From Campylobacter upsaliensis (GTDB lineage Bacteria; Campylobacterota; Campylobacteria; Campylobacterales; Campylobacteraceae), in assembly GCF_900637395.1 (NCBI RefSeq), contig NZ_LR134372.1:1364001-1428000 (forward strand): a stretch of 64,000 bases of DNA, given 5' to 3'. The notes below the pieces were generated by a model. That model worked only from the letters and a program-made list of their open reading frames with translations, was not told where the DNA came from and did not search any database. Of this stretch, positions 1 through 7,492 are shown one piece after another. Made by a program: the position numbers and the translations under genes. Every line of letters starts with the position of its first letter. The first letter of the stretch is position 1.

Positions 1-243
1 ATTACCTATGCAGTGGTAATTCACGCTCACAACAGCTGCTTCAAATTCGTTTGCTACAAACCCAGCTAAATGCTCCCTATAATTCTCATCAGCATCCGCA
101 CCAAGCCCGGGAATGATGAAGATAAGGGCTTTAATTTCTTTTTCATCATCATAACAAAGCCTAAATTCCAGCTTACTTTCCCTCTTAATCCCAAGCTCTA
201 CATCATCACAGCTTTTAATCTTATAAGTTTTATCTACAAGCAT
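1..243 (-). CDS. DUF2920 (617 family) protein, N-terminal part
   Basis: Only the first 81 codons are in the window; the rest lies left of position 1. The minus-strand frame opens at ATG 243-241 with MLVDKTYKIKSCDDVELGIK and later reads IFIIPGLGADADENY and VVSVNYHCIG. It aligns by eye with the start of the complete DUF2920 protein at 6173-7381 ([42 protein letters not shown]). The family is a Campylobacter paralogue set with an alpha/beta-hydrolase look and no settled function, often found in flagellin-glycosylation loci. It is divergent from the adenylation gene at 307, with 63 bp between them. Confidence 0.8.
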   Translation of the reverse strand, partial: MLVDKTYKIKSCDDVELGIKRESKLEFRLCYDDEKEIKALIFIIPGLGADADENYREHLAGFVANEFEAAVVSVNYHCIGN

Positions 244-271
244 TTTTTGCCTTTTGTTTTGAAATTTAGAT

Positions 272-277
272 TATTAT
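272..277 (+). promoter_or_regulatory. Putative -10 box for the adenylation-enzyme operon
   Basis: TATTAT lies about 30 bp upstream of the ATG at 307, in the short AT-rich spacer between divergent genes. Campylobacter sigma-70 promoters rely mainly on an extended -10 preceded by a T-rich region, which is present here. No transcript evidence. Confidence 0.4.
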
Positions 278-306
278 ACAAAAAAAACGATGAAAGGCTA
301 GAAAAG

Positions 307-1800
307 ATGATATGTCATATTGATGACTTTTTACAAAAAAGTGTGAAAAAATTCCCACAAAAAATGCTTTTTAAAGAAATGGGGGGAGTAAGTATCACTT
401 ATAAAGAATTTGATGATTTAAGTCAAAAAGTTGCAACTAAGCTTTTAAACACCTTAGCAAAAGAGCCTATTCAAAGTCCTATTTTAATCATCTTACCTAA
501 AAGCATTAACACGCTTATTAGTTTTTTTGGCGTGGCAAAGAGTGGGAATTTTTATACACTCTTAGATGAAAAAATGCCCCTTGAAAGAATAGAAAAAATC
601 ATTAGTGTTTTAAAACCTAAGGCTTTCATCACTTCAAAAAGTTTAAATTACAAGCTTGATTTACCTACACTTTATACAGAAGATTTTGAAAGCTATGAAA
701 GAGATGAAGAAGCTTTAACAAAGGCTAGATTAAGACATATTGATACAAATTTACTTTATGTCTTTTTTACAAGTGGTAGCACAGGGCTACCTAAGGGAGT
801 AAGCATAAGTCATAAAAGTGTGATTGATTATGCTTTTTGGGTGAGTGAGGAATTTGAGTTTAGCGAAAGCTCAAATTTGGCTAACCAAGCCCCACTTTAT
901 TTTGACAATTCTATCCTTGATATTTTCCCTACTATTAAGGAGGGTGGCTCTGTGCATTTAGTGCCAAATTCACTTTTTGCCTTTCCGCTTAAGGTGCTTG
1001 AATACCTAGAAAATGAGGGGGTTAATACCATTTTTTGGGTGCCTTCAGTGCTAATTTATTTTGCAAATACACAGGCTTTAGAAAAATTTACACTCAAAAA
1101 GCTTAAAAAAGTGCTTTTTTGCGGAGAAATTATGCCTAATAAACAGCTTAATTACTGGAGAGCAAAGCTTCCAAACACCCTCTTTGCTAATCTTTATGGA
1201 CCAACTGAAATCACTGATGTGTGTTGTTTTTATAAGGTAGATAGAGAATTTAAAGATGAAGAGCTTTTACCTATAGGAAAGGCTTGTAAGAATACAGAAC
1301 TTTTAGTCTTTGATGAAAATAAAAATTTGATTAATGAAGTAGGTAAAAAGGGTGAGCTTTTCGTAAGAGGGACTAGCCTTTCTTTAGGTTATTATAATGA
1401 CACAGAAAAAACAAAAGCAGCCTTTATACAAAATCCTTTGCATAATAATTATTTAGATTTACTTTATAAAACAGGAGATATTGTCGCTTATAATGAATTT
1501 GGGGAATTACTTTGCTATGGAAGACTTGATAATCAAATCAAATTTAAAGGACATAGAATTGAGCTTGGTGAGATAGAAGCAGTGTTAAATTCTCACGCAA
1601 AGATTAAAAATAGTGCTTGTATCTTTAAAGATGACAAACTCATCGCCTTTTATGAGAGTGATGAGGAGCTTGATTTAAAGGGCTTTTGTAAACAAAAACT
1701 CCCCCCTTATATGATAGCCTCAAGTTTTGTAAGGGTGGAAAAATTCGCCCTTAATGCAAACGGCAAGATAGATAGGAAGGTTTTGAGTGATAAAATTTGA
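307..1800 (+). CDS. Stand-alone amino-acid adenylation enzyme (DltA/NRPS A-domain type)
   Basis: This 497-residue protein is an ATP-dependent amino-acid-activating enzyme of the ANL superfamily. The core motifs are visible: A3 TSGSTGLPKG at residues 155-164, A4 with FDNS, A5 YGPTE at 297-301, A7 YKTGD, A8 GRLDNQIKFKGHRIELGE, and A10 NGKID with the catalytic lysine near 487. The Asp in FDNS is the position that binds the alpha-amino group in A domains and in DltA, so an amino acid substrate is likely; which one cannot be read. There is no condensation or built-in carrier domain, so the product is probably loaded on the small ACPs encoded downstream. The start is ATG 307: the frame stays open further upstream, but that part is antisense to the DUF2920 gene. 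It resembles the amino-acid-activating enzyme of the C. jejuni flagellar glycosylation locus (Cj1307 type). Confidence 0.88.
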   Translation: MICHIDDFLQKSVKKFPQKMLFKEMGGVSITYKEFDDLSQKVATKLLNTLAKEPIQSPILIILPKSINTLISFFGVAKSGNFYTLLDEKMPLERIEKIISVLKPKAFITSKSLNYKLDLPTLYTEDFESYERDEEALTKARLRHIDTNLLYVFFTSGSTGLPKGVSISHKSVIDYAFWVSEEFEFSESSNLANQAPLYFDNSILDIFPTIKEGGSVHLVPNSLFAFPLKVLEYLENEGVNTIFWVPSVLIYFANTQALEKFTLKKLKKVLFCGEIMPNKQLNYWRAKLPNTLFANLYGPTEITDVCCFYKVDREFKDEELLPIGKACKNTELLVFDENKNLINEVGKKGELFVRGTSLSLGYYNDTEKTKAAFIQNPLHNNYLDLLYKTGDIVAYNEFGELLCYGRLDNQIKFKGHRIELGEIEAVLNSHAKIKNSACIFKDDKLIAFYESDEELDLKGFCKQKLPPYMIASSFVRVEKFALNANGKIDRKVLSDKI

Positions 1801-2515
1801 GAAGATTGTTTGTTTGGGAGAAGGCAAATTTGCCCTACAATGTCAAAAAATTGCTGAAAATTTTTTCGCTTGTCCCGTAGAACTCTTACAAAATGACAAT
1901 ATAAAAGAACTTGATGGCTTTTTTGCGAGCTTAAAAAACGCTCTTATTATATCTGCGAACAATACCTTTTATCTTTTTAAAAAGCCTTGTATTGCTAATA
2001 ATACCATTATCAATTATCACAATTCTTTACTGCCTAAACACAGAGGATTAAACGCTCACATTTGGACAATTTTTGAAGATGATGTGAAAACAGGCATTTC
2101 TTGGCATAAGGTTGATGAGGGGATAGATACTGGAGATTTAATTATACAAAAAGAAATTGTGCTAGATGAAAGCTTTACAGCCCTTTCTTTACTTAGAATG
2201 CAGTATAATTTAGCTCTATCCTCACTTGAGGAAGCTTTAAGGAATTTAATGCTTAATCGCGTTAAGCCACAAAATATAGAGGCACTTTATCATAGTAAAA
2301 ATGAGTTTCCTAATGAAGGCTATTTGGATTTGGCTTGGGAAGAGGCTAAAATTTGTCGTTTTTTAAGAGCAATGGATTGTGGAAGTCATCAAGCTCAATT
2401 AAGGCTTTTTGGAAGGGATTTAAAAATTTTTTATTACGATCTAGAAAATTTTAATCTTTTCTTAAGCAATGATATAAAACTTCATATTAAAAAGGATAGA
2501 AATGCAACAAATTAA
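1787..2515 (+). CDS. Formyltransferase-family protein
   Basis: A 242-residue protein with the 10-formyl-THF-dependent formyltransferase fold. The catalytic triad is recognisable: Asn76 and His78 in NYHNSLLPKHRG and Asp114 in DEGIDTGD. The His-to-Asp spacing of 36 matches methionyl-tRNA formyltransferase and PurN. It lacks the long tRNA-binding C-terminal domain of Fmt, and purN is elsewhere in this window, so it probably formylates an amine on a sugar or an ACP-bound amino acid. The start is GTG 1787, overlapping the adenylation gene by 14 bp; its stop overlaps the ACP start by 14 bp, which implies translational coupling. The substrate is inferred from context only. Confidence 0.82.
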   Translation: MIKFEKIVCLGEGKFALQCQKIAENFFACPVELLQNDNIKELDGFFASLKNALIISANNTFYLFKKPCIANNTIINYHNSLLPKHRGLNAHIWTIFEDDVKTGISWHKVDEGIDTGDLIIQKEIVLDESFTALSLLRMQYNLALSSLEEALRNLMLNRVKPQNIEALYHSKNEFPNEGYLDLAWEEAKICRFLRAMDCGSHQAQLRLFGRDLKIFYYDLENFNLFLSNDIKLHIKKDRNATN

Positions 2516-2735
2516 ACAATTTTTTAAGAATATAGGGCGTGAGGATTTAGATGAAAATTCTCAAAATTTACTTAGTTCTGGCTTGATTGATAGTTTGGAT
2601 ATTATGGCTTTTATTGCTGAAGTGCAAAAACATTACAAAAAGCCATTTTTATTGGGGGGGGGGGGGGGGGTAGAACCTAATGATTTTGAAAATTTTGAAA
2701 ATATCAAAAAGTTGATTGAAAGAGTAATGTTATGA
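2502..2735 (+). CDS. Acyl/peptidyl carrier protein with in-frame poly-G tract (phase ON)
   Basis: A 77-residue carrier protein. The phosphopantetheine attachment serine is Ser31 in LIDSLDIMAF. It is clearly paralogous to the ACP at 4823 (MQQIKQFFKNI against MEQIKQFFINI; DFENFENIKKL against NFENFASIKKM). A run of 17 G inside the coding sequence encodes a pentaglycine before the last helix. At 17 G the frame is open to the end. At 16 G the next codon is TAG, and at 18 G a stop follows after three residues, so only one of three phases gives a full ACP. The stop overlaps the start of the deacetylase gene (ATGA type), so phase could also affect its translation. It is likely the carrier for the amino acid activated by the gene at 307. 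Confidence 0.87.
   Translation: MQQIKQFFKNIGREDLDENSQNLLSSGLIDSLDIMAFIAEVQKHYKKPFLLGGGGGVEPNDFENFENIKKLIERVML
2654..2670 (+). repeat. G17 homopolymer (contingency tract) in ACP gene
   Basis: Seventeen consecutive G inside a 234-bp gene of an AT-rich genome. Long G tracts in Campylobacter slip at high frequency. The present length keeps the ACP frame open; the two alternative phases both hit stops within a few codons. Confidence 0.95.
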
Positions 2736-3669
2736 AAATCCTGATGTATCATTATGTGCGTGAAAGTGTGCCACATTTGCCATTTTTTCGTTATTTGTCT
2801 TTTGATAATTTTAAAAAACAATTAGATTATTTTGAAAAAAATTTTGGCTTGGTATCTTTTGAGGAATTTTGCCGCCTTAAAACAGAGCCTGAATTTATCA
2901 ATATGCTTAAAAATAAGATTTTGCTCAGCTTTGATGACGGCTTAAAAGAGCATTTTACCTTGGTCTATCCAGAGCTTTTAAAAAGGGGAGCTTTGGGAAT
3001 TTTCTTTATGCCAACTGCGGTTTTAAAAGAGGAAAAAGCTTTGTATGTGCATAAAATTCACTATTTGCTAGGACACGGGGGGGGGGGGGTAAGCTCCTTG
3101 ATTTAGCCTTAGAGCTAATTGAACCTAGTATGTGTGAAAATGAAAATGCCTATTTGTTCGAAGATTATTATGATTTACTTGATGATGAAGAGAGCGTGAA
3201 GCAATTTAAGCTTTTATTAAATTATAATCTCAAAGAAGAATTTAAAGAAGAGGTTTTATCCGCCCTGTTAGCGAAATGTAACTTAAGCGAGGCACAAATT
3301 TACGAAAATTATTATCTTAACCACGAAGAGCTTAAAATAATGAGTGAAAATCAAATGCTTATAGGAAGCCACGCTCACTCTCACATTAATTTCTTAAATC
3401 TTAACGCCAAACAAGAAGCAGATGAAGTGAGAAAATCTTTTGAAATTTTAAGCTTTTTAGACCCTACCATTCGCACTTTTTGCTATCCTTATGGGGAATT
3501 TAGTAGGAATTCAAGGGCTATTTTGCAAAATTTGGGAGTTGATTTTGCCTTTGTAAGCTTAGATGAGTATAAAAAAGACATCGATGAAGAGGATTTAAAG
3601 AAAAATCCTTTTACTTTAAGCCGTTATGATTGTAATGCCTTTAAATTTGGGAAAGCGAGTATGGGATAA
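2732..3669 (+). CDS. Polysaccharide-deacetylase-like protein, phase-variable, out of frame (OFF)
   Basis: Two reading frames form one gene. ATG 2732 reads to a stop at 3104-3106; the rest continues in another frame to 3669. The break is at the G13 run at 3077-3089. With 14 (or 11) G the protein reads through GHGGGG into KLLDLALELIEPSM and is about 312 residues. NodB-fold features are present: an FDDG motif at residues 67-70 (metal-binding Asp region) and SHAHSH in the second half (metal-binding His pair), plus FCYPYGEF. Family members are metal-dependent deacetylases of N-acetyl sugars. As sequenced, only a 124-residue N-terminal fragment is made. The ATG overlaps the ACP stop, so it belongs to the same operon. 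It is a switched-off contingency gene rather than a decayed one, since nothing else in it is damaged. Confidence 0.85.
3077..3089 (+). repeat. G13 homopolymer splitting the deacetylase gene
   Basis: Thirteen G preceded by GGACAC. The length decides the frame: 11 or 14 is open, 13 is closed. The same GGACAC lead-in precedes the G15 run at 18605. Confidence 0.95.
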
Positions 3670-4664
3670 TGCACGAGTTAAGATTTTGCCGCCTTGATGA
3701 AGTGGCACTTTTGCAAAGCTACATCGCTAAGGAGTGGAGAGGGGACCATATCTTTGTAAAATCACGCGAAGTGCTTGATTTTCAATATTTAGACCGCAAA
3801 CGCTCCCGCTATAATGTCCTCATCGCTTATAATACGCAAACTAAAGAATTTGACGGAATTTTGGGCTTTAGTTTGCTAAGTCAGTATGATGAAAATATCA
3901 AAGATGAGTGGATTTTCACTTCGATTTGGAGCGTTAAAAAGGCTTATGTGTCATTAGGACTTAAGCTTTACCGCTATCTTTTTGAATTTTTTAACATTAA
4001 AAATACCTCAACAGCTGGACTTTCGGGAGATTCTGTGAAATTTTGCAAACTTTTCTACGACAAGATGGATAAACTTTATCATTTTTACATTAAAAATGAT
4101 AATAAAAAAAGCTTCAAACTTGCTATTTTTAAGCAAAATCCCCCAACTAAAAAGCCAAATTTAAGACTTAATCTTAAAAAACTTAGCCTTAAAGAATTCA
4201 AAAACTCCACTCTTAAATGCCACTTTACTCCGCAAAAAAGCAAGGCTTATTTTATCAATCGATATTTAAAACACCCATTTTATAAATATGAAGCTTTGGG
4301 CGTTTTTAAAGAAGATATTTTAAAAGCCGTATTTTTCATAAGAAGCGTTAAAACTCATAAAGCTAAAGCTCTTTTGATAGTCGATTTTATAGGCGATGTA
4401 AGGGGAAATTTACGCACTTTATTTGTAGAATTTTTACAAAAAAGACGATGTGAATTTGCAAGTTTGCTTTGCTATGTGCCAAAAAAAGAGTATTTTTTAA
4501 AAATGGGCTTTTCCCTGCCAAGTGATGATGAGCTTTTGCCTGTATATTATGAGCCTTTTTTAAAGCAAAATATCGCCATTTACTTCGCCCTAACTAGCAA
4601 ACATAAAAACGCCTCCTTTTTCAAAGGCGACAGCGACCAAGATAGGGTCAATAAGCTTGGTTAA
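3669..4664 (+). CDS. GNAT-like acyltransferase of the glycan locus
   Basis: A 331-residue soluble protein, largely unrecognised at the sequence level. The first half (FCRLDEVALLQSYIAKEWRGDHIF) is like the start of GNAT acetyltransferases, which bind acyl-CoA or acyl-ACP. No clean acetyl-CoA loop is seen. The C-terminal KGDSDQDRVNKLG resembles tails I associate with GNAT-type proteins of surface-polysaccharide clusters (recollection, not checked). It starts at ATG 3669, overlapping the deacetylase stop by one base. In context it could transfer the ACP-bound aminoacyl group to a sugar amine; this is inference. A gap of about 158 bp with a new promoter follows. Confidence 0.6.
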   Translation: MHELRFCRLDEVALLQSYIAKEWRGDHIFVKSREVLDFQYLDRKRSRYNVLIAYNTQTKEFDGILGFSLLSQYDENIKDEWIFTSIWSVKKAYVSLGLKLYRYLFEFFNIKNTSTAGLSGDSVKFCKLFYDKMDKLYHFYIKNDNKKSFKLAIFKQNPPTKKPNLRLNLKKLSLKEFKNSTLKCHFTPQKSKAYFINRYLKHPFYKYEALGVFKEDILKAVFFIRSVKTHKAKALLIVDFIGDVRGNLRTLFVEFLQKRRCEFASLLCYVPKKEYFLKMGFSLPSDDELLPVYYEPFLKQNIAIYFALTSKHKNASFFKGDSDQDRVNKLG

Positions 4665-4787
4665 TTATATTTTATTATAAAACCTAATCAACGCAAAAAT
4701 CACAACCTCTTAGTATAAGATAAAAAAATTTTAAAGCATTTTATCTTAATTAGGTCCATAATTTGCTTTTAATTTATACCTCTTTGA

Positions 4788-4793
4788 TACAAT
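4788..4793 (+). promoter_or_regulatory. Putative -10 box for the second ACP gene
   Basis: TACAAT in the context TTTGATACAATC, 30 bp upstream of the ATG at 4823 and after a T-rich stretch. It suggests that the second ACP has its own transcript, independent of the phase-variable operon. Confidence 0.55.
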
Positions 4794-4822
4794 CTTTTTG
4801 CAAGTTATTTTAAAGGAATCAA

Positions 4823-5044
4823 ATGGAACAAATCAAGCAATTTTTCATCAATATAGAACGAACAGACATTGATGAAAATATGGATAATCTCGTAAGCGAT
4901 GATGTAATTGATAGCATTGACATTATGGCTTTAGTAGCAGAGATTGAAAAGCACTATGGCAAGGCTTTAAAAGCGGAATTTATCAACGCAGAAAATTTTG
5001 AAAATTTCGCAAGTATCAAAAAAATGTTAGAAAGTGCTTTTTAA
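4823..5044 (+). CDS. Acyl/peptidyl carrier protein (no G tract)
   Basis: A 73-residue carrier protein with Ser31 in VIDSIDIMAL as the phosphopantetheine site. It is a close paralogue of the ACP at 2502; the loop that is pentaglycine there is ALKAEFINAEN here, showing where the tract was inserted. RBS AAAGGA lies just before the start. It has its own promoter and terminator. It may be the constitutive partner of the adenylation enzyme when the first ACP is switched off. Confidence 0.88.
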   Translation: MEQIKQFFINIERTDIDENMDNLVSDDVIDSIDIMALVAEIEKHYGKALKAEFINAENFENFASIKKMLESAF

Positions 5045-5073
5045 ACCCCCTCCCAAAGCGGCAGGGGGTTTTT
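5043..5073 (+). terminator. Rho-independent terminator after the ACP gene
   Basis: Stem AAACCCCCT (5043-5051) pairs with AGGGGGTTT (5063-5071), with an 11-base loop and a short T run. It overlaps the ACP stop and lies at the 3' end of the convergent sulfotransferase-like gene, so it may serve both strands. Confidence 0.8.
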
Positions 5074-6124
5074 AAGCCTTTAAATTTTGCTCTTTAAGGG
5101 CTTTGATAACGGCATTTTTAGACTGCAAAAGTTCCGTGAAAAAATCGACCACCTTATCCCAGTCTTCTTGCGTTACCCTTTCTAAATGCGGATTTTCTTT
5201 ATAAGCGTCCCAATTTACAGGCTCAAATAAATGCGTTTTGTGTGGAAAATACTTCGCCCTCACCCACTCTAAAGACGGAGCATAATAATCCACATAAGCC
5301 TTAGCTAAATCTTTTTGCACCCTAAATTTGAGCCTATCTTCCTTCACGCCCTCAAAATGCTTCCTTGAGATGTAAAGCATAGAATTAAAATTCCCGCCTA
5401 AGTCCTTTTTGTTAAGCCTTGATTGTAGCTCTATGCCAAGAAGATTAAAGCTTTCATTTTTGTGTTGTTTGAGTGAAAATTCCTCATCCCACTCTATGCC
5501 TAAATGATGTGTAAAGTCCTTAAGCATAGTCCCTCCCACATAATCCTGCCTTAAAAGACGCACGATGATATTCTCCTCCCCCCACACCGCTTCGTGGTCT
5601 TTTACGATTTGCGCGTAATCAAAAATGTGCTTTCTAGGGTGCTTATCAGGGGTGAAATCGCCTGAATAAAAGCCCATATTATTCTTATAATCTTGTGAGC
5701 AATGTGAATTTAAATAATCCAAAGTATTTCTAAAATACACGATGATTTTCACTTCATCAAAGCCCAAATTTCGCATAATATTTTCTAAAATTTCGATGTG
5801 GCGACGCGTTGGAAAGTCCCACACTATACCCTCAGCGGAAAAAATGAAGGTTTTATCCCTATGCTCTTTAATTTCTTCTTTAAAATTCTCTAAAGCCCTA
5901 AGTAATCTTTCATTTTCTAAATCTTCTAAAACATTTGCGCTTAAATTTGGTTTTTCTACAAGTTCTAAAACCATATCCACCAAAGCCCAGTGGCGATTTG
6001 CCACGCGTAAGCTTTTAGGATAGATAAAACCCTTTTCTAAAAGTTTGGCTTCATTTTGCATTAAAAAGCCTTGTTTTTCTTGATTACCTGAATTTGTCGT
6101 GCCTATGTGTAAAAATGCTTTCAT
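5072..6124 (-). CDS. Sulfotransferase-like P-loop protein
   Basis: A 350-residue protein. The N-terminus MKAFLHIGTTNSGNQEKQGF has the strand-loop-helix layout of the PAPS-binding loop of sulfotransferases (usual form HIGTPKTGTTSLQ), and VKIIVYFRNTLDYLNSHCSQ fits the second nucleotide-binding motif. The usual Lys-Thr-Gly-Thr-Thr is replaced by TNSGNQEK, so either the loop is degenerate or the donor differs. No signal peptide. It is single and convergent with the ACP gene, with DUF2920 next on the same strand, so a role in surface-glycan modification is likely. Fold call moderate, function uncertain. Confidence 0.6.
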   Translation of the reverse strand: MKAFLHIGTTNSGNQEKQGFLMQNEAKLLEKGFIYPKSLRVANRHWALVDMVLELVEKPNLSANVLEDLENERLLRALENFKEEIKEHRDKTFIFSAEGIVWDFPTRRHIEILENIMRNLGFDEVKIIVYFRNTLDYLNSHCSQDYKNNMGFYSGDFTPDKHPRKHIFDYAQIVKDHEAVWGEENIIVRLLRQDYVGGTMLKDFTHHLGIEWDEEFSLKQHKNESFNLLGIELQSRLNKKDLGGNFNSMLYISRKHFEGVKEDRLKFRVQKDLAKAYVDYYAPSLEWVRAKYFPHKTHLFEPVNWDAYKENPHLERVTQEDWDKVVDFFTELLQSKNAVIKALKEQNLKA

Positions 6125-6172
6125 TATTTGCCTTTCAAAAATTTTTCTTATTTTAGCTTAAATTGTGTAATG

Positions 6173-7381
6173 TCAAGCACATACCCCCCCCCCGTCATCT
6201 TTAAAGGTAAAAAGCTTGTCTTCACACACATAGCTGATTTCATTATCCTCTCCCACAGGACTTTTCCTACCTTGTAATTTTTCGAGCATTTTAGGCAGCT
6301 CTTTACGACATAAAGCCTTATCACTCATTCTAAGTCCGTGCTCTAGGCTTTTTACAGCGCGTCCGTCTATATCATTTTCATCTTTGATTAAATGCAAGGT
6401 ATCATCAAAGCCCAGTTCTTTGAGCTTTTCGCTTAATTCTATCTTTTGTGCAGCAGGTGCGCCATCATCTAAATTTGAGTGATAATGCACGAAAATTGTC
6501 TTTTTAGATTTTTCGGCGAGAGTTTGAAGATGCTTAGTATTTAAAATCGTCCTTGCATAATAATTTGCGTTGGAAAAATAATAGGGCGAATTTTCATCTT
6601 TTGTCCAAAATTTCTTTACAAAACAAGCAAGCGCATAATGCTTTCCATTGATTACAAATTCAGGAACCCCCGTCTCACGCCCTAAAATATGCGGTAGCCA
6701 AGGCAAAACGACCCCGCTATTATCCAAAACGCCATCAACATAAAAAGGAGCGATTTTCGCACAAAGCATAGCCAAATAGCCCCCGTAACTCCCTCCCACA
6801 TAAATTTTAGGAAGCTCCGCAAATTCGGGGATTTGCAAAGCTAAATCTTTCACAATGCACATTATATCAAGTGCGCTCATAATGCCGTAATTTTGATAAT
6901 CTCCATTTTTAGGCACGACATCACAATTAAGACGCACCATAAAATTTTCTTCCAAAACTTTGTTATTTTTATATTCTTGTAAATGCTCATCAAGCCAAGG
7001 CAAAAAGCCTAAATAATTGCCCACATCGACTCTATCATTACACTTTAAAAGCTGTAAAATTTTTTGCATAAGCTCTATATCCTTAGCATTTGGAATCAAG
7101 TAAGGGTTATAAGGCTCTATGACACCCACCCTCGCACAAAAGCAGTGATAAATGGGGCTTATAACGCATACTGGATGTGCTTTTGCCACGCTTTTACGCT
7201 CAAAATCGAGAAAATTCATATTTGCATTTGCTCCAAAACCACCAATTAAAAAAACGATAGCCTTAATATCCTTACTATCATCGTAACTTAAGCGGTATTC
7301 AAGCTTTGAATTTCTCTTAAGTCCAAGCTCCACATCATAGGCTCCATCTATAAAAAAACTCTTTTCTACAAGCATTAGCAC
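6173..7381 (-). CDS. DUF2920 (617 family) protein with poly-G near the 3' end
   Basis: A 402-residue protein of the Campylobacter 617 family. Alpha/beta-hydrolase signs: a nucleophile-elbow-like GGSYGGY, an acidic site in NLDDGAPAA and a late His in LEHGLRMSD. The minus-strand G10 run (plus-strand C 6184-6193) lies four codons from the stop. The present phase ends DDGGGVCA. One G fewer would give [16 protein letters not shown]; one more gives [15 protein letters not shown]. The tract therefore alters the last residues rather than truncating the protein. Enzymatic function is not established for this family. A paralogue begins at the left edge. Confidence 0.82.
   Translation of the reverse strand: MLMLVEKSFFIDGAYDVELGLKRNSKLEYRLSYDDSKDIKAIVFLIGGFGANANMNFLDFERKSVAKAHPVCVISPIYHCFCARVGVIEPYNPYLIPNAKDIELMQKILQLLKCNDRVDVGNYLGFLPWLDEHLQEYKNNKVLEENFMVRLNCDVVPKNGDYQNYGIMSALDIMCIVKDLALQIPEFAELPKIYVGGSYGGYLAMLCAKIAPFYVDGVLDNSGVVLPWLPHILGRETGVPEFVINGKHYALACFVKKFWTKDENSPYYFSNANYYARTILNTKHLQTLAEKSKKTIFVHYHSNLDDGAPAAQKIELSEKLKELGFDDTLHLIKDENDIDGRAVKSLEHGLRMSDKALCRKELPKMLEKLQGRKSPVGEDNEISYVCEDKLFTFKDDGGGVCA
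6184..6193 (-). repeat. G10 tract (C10 on plus strand) at the 3' end of the DUF2920 gene
   Basis: Ten C on the plus strand, within the last codons of the minus-strand DUF2920 gene. All three phases end within 15 codons of the tract. Confidence 0.9.
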
Positions 7382-7452
7382 ACCTTAAAAAATTTAAACG
7401 ACATTATAATCAATTTTACAAAATATTTAAGTTTTGTTTTGTTTTTTTTTGA

Positions 7453-7458
7453 TAAAAT
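7453..7458 (+). promoter_or_regulatory. Putative -10 box for the chemoreceptor gene
   Basis: TAAAAT after a long T run, 35 bp before the ATG at 7493, in the spacer divergent from the DUF2920 gene. Confidence 0.45.
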
Positions 7459-7492
7459 GCAGATTTTGAATTTTTTAAGAGAAAGGTTTAAA

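Noticed and set aside
70-306. N-terminal extension of the adenylation-enzyme frame back to 70
   Set aside because: This part is antisense to the clear DUF2920 N-terminus and carries no adenylation-domain sequence; ATG 307 begins the real protein.
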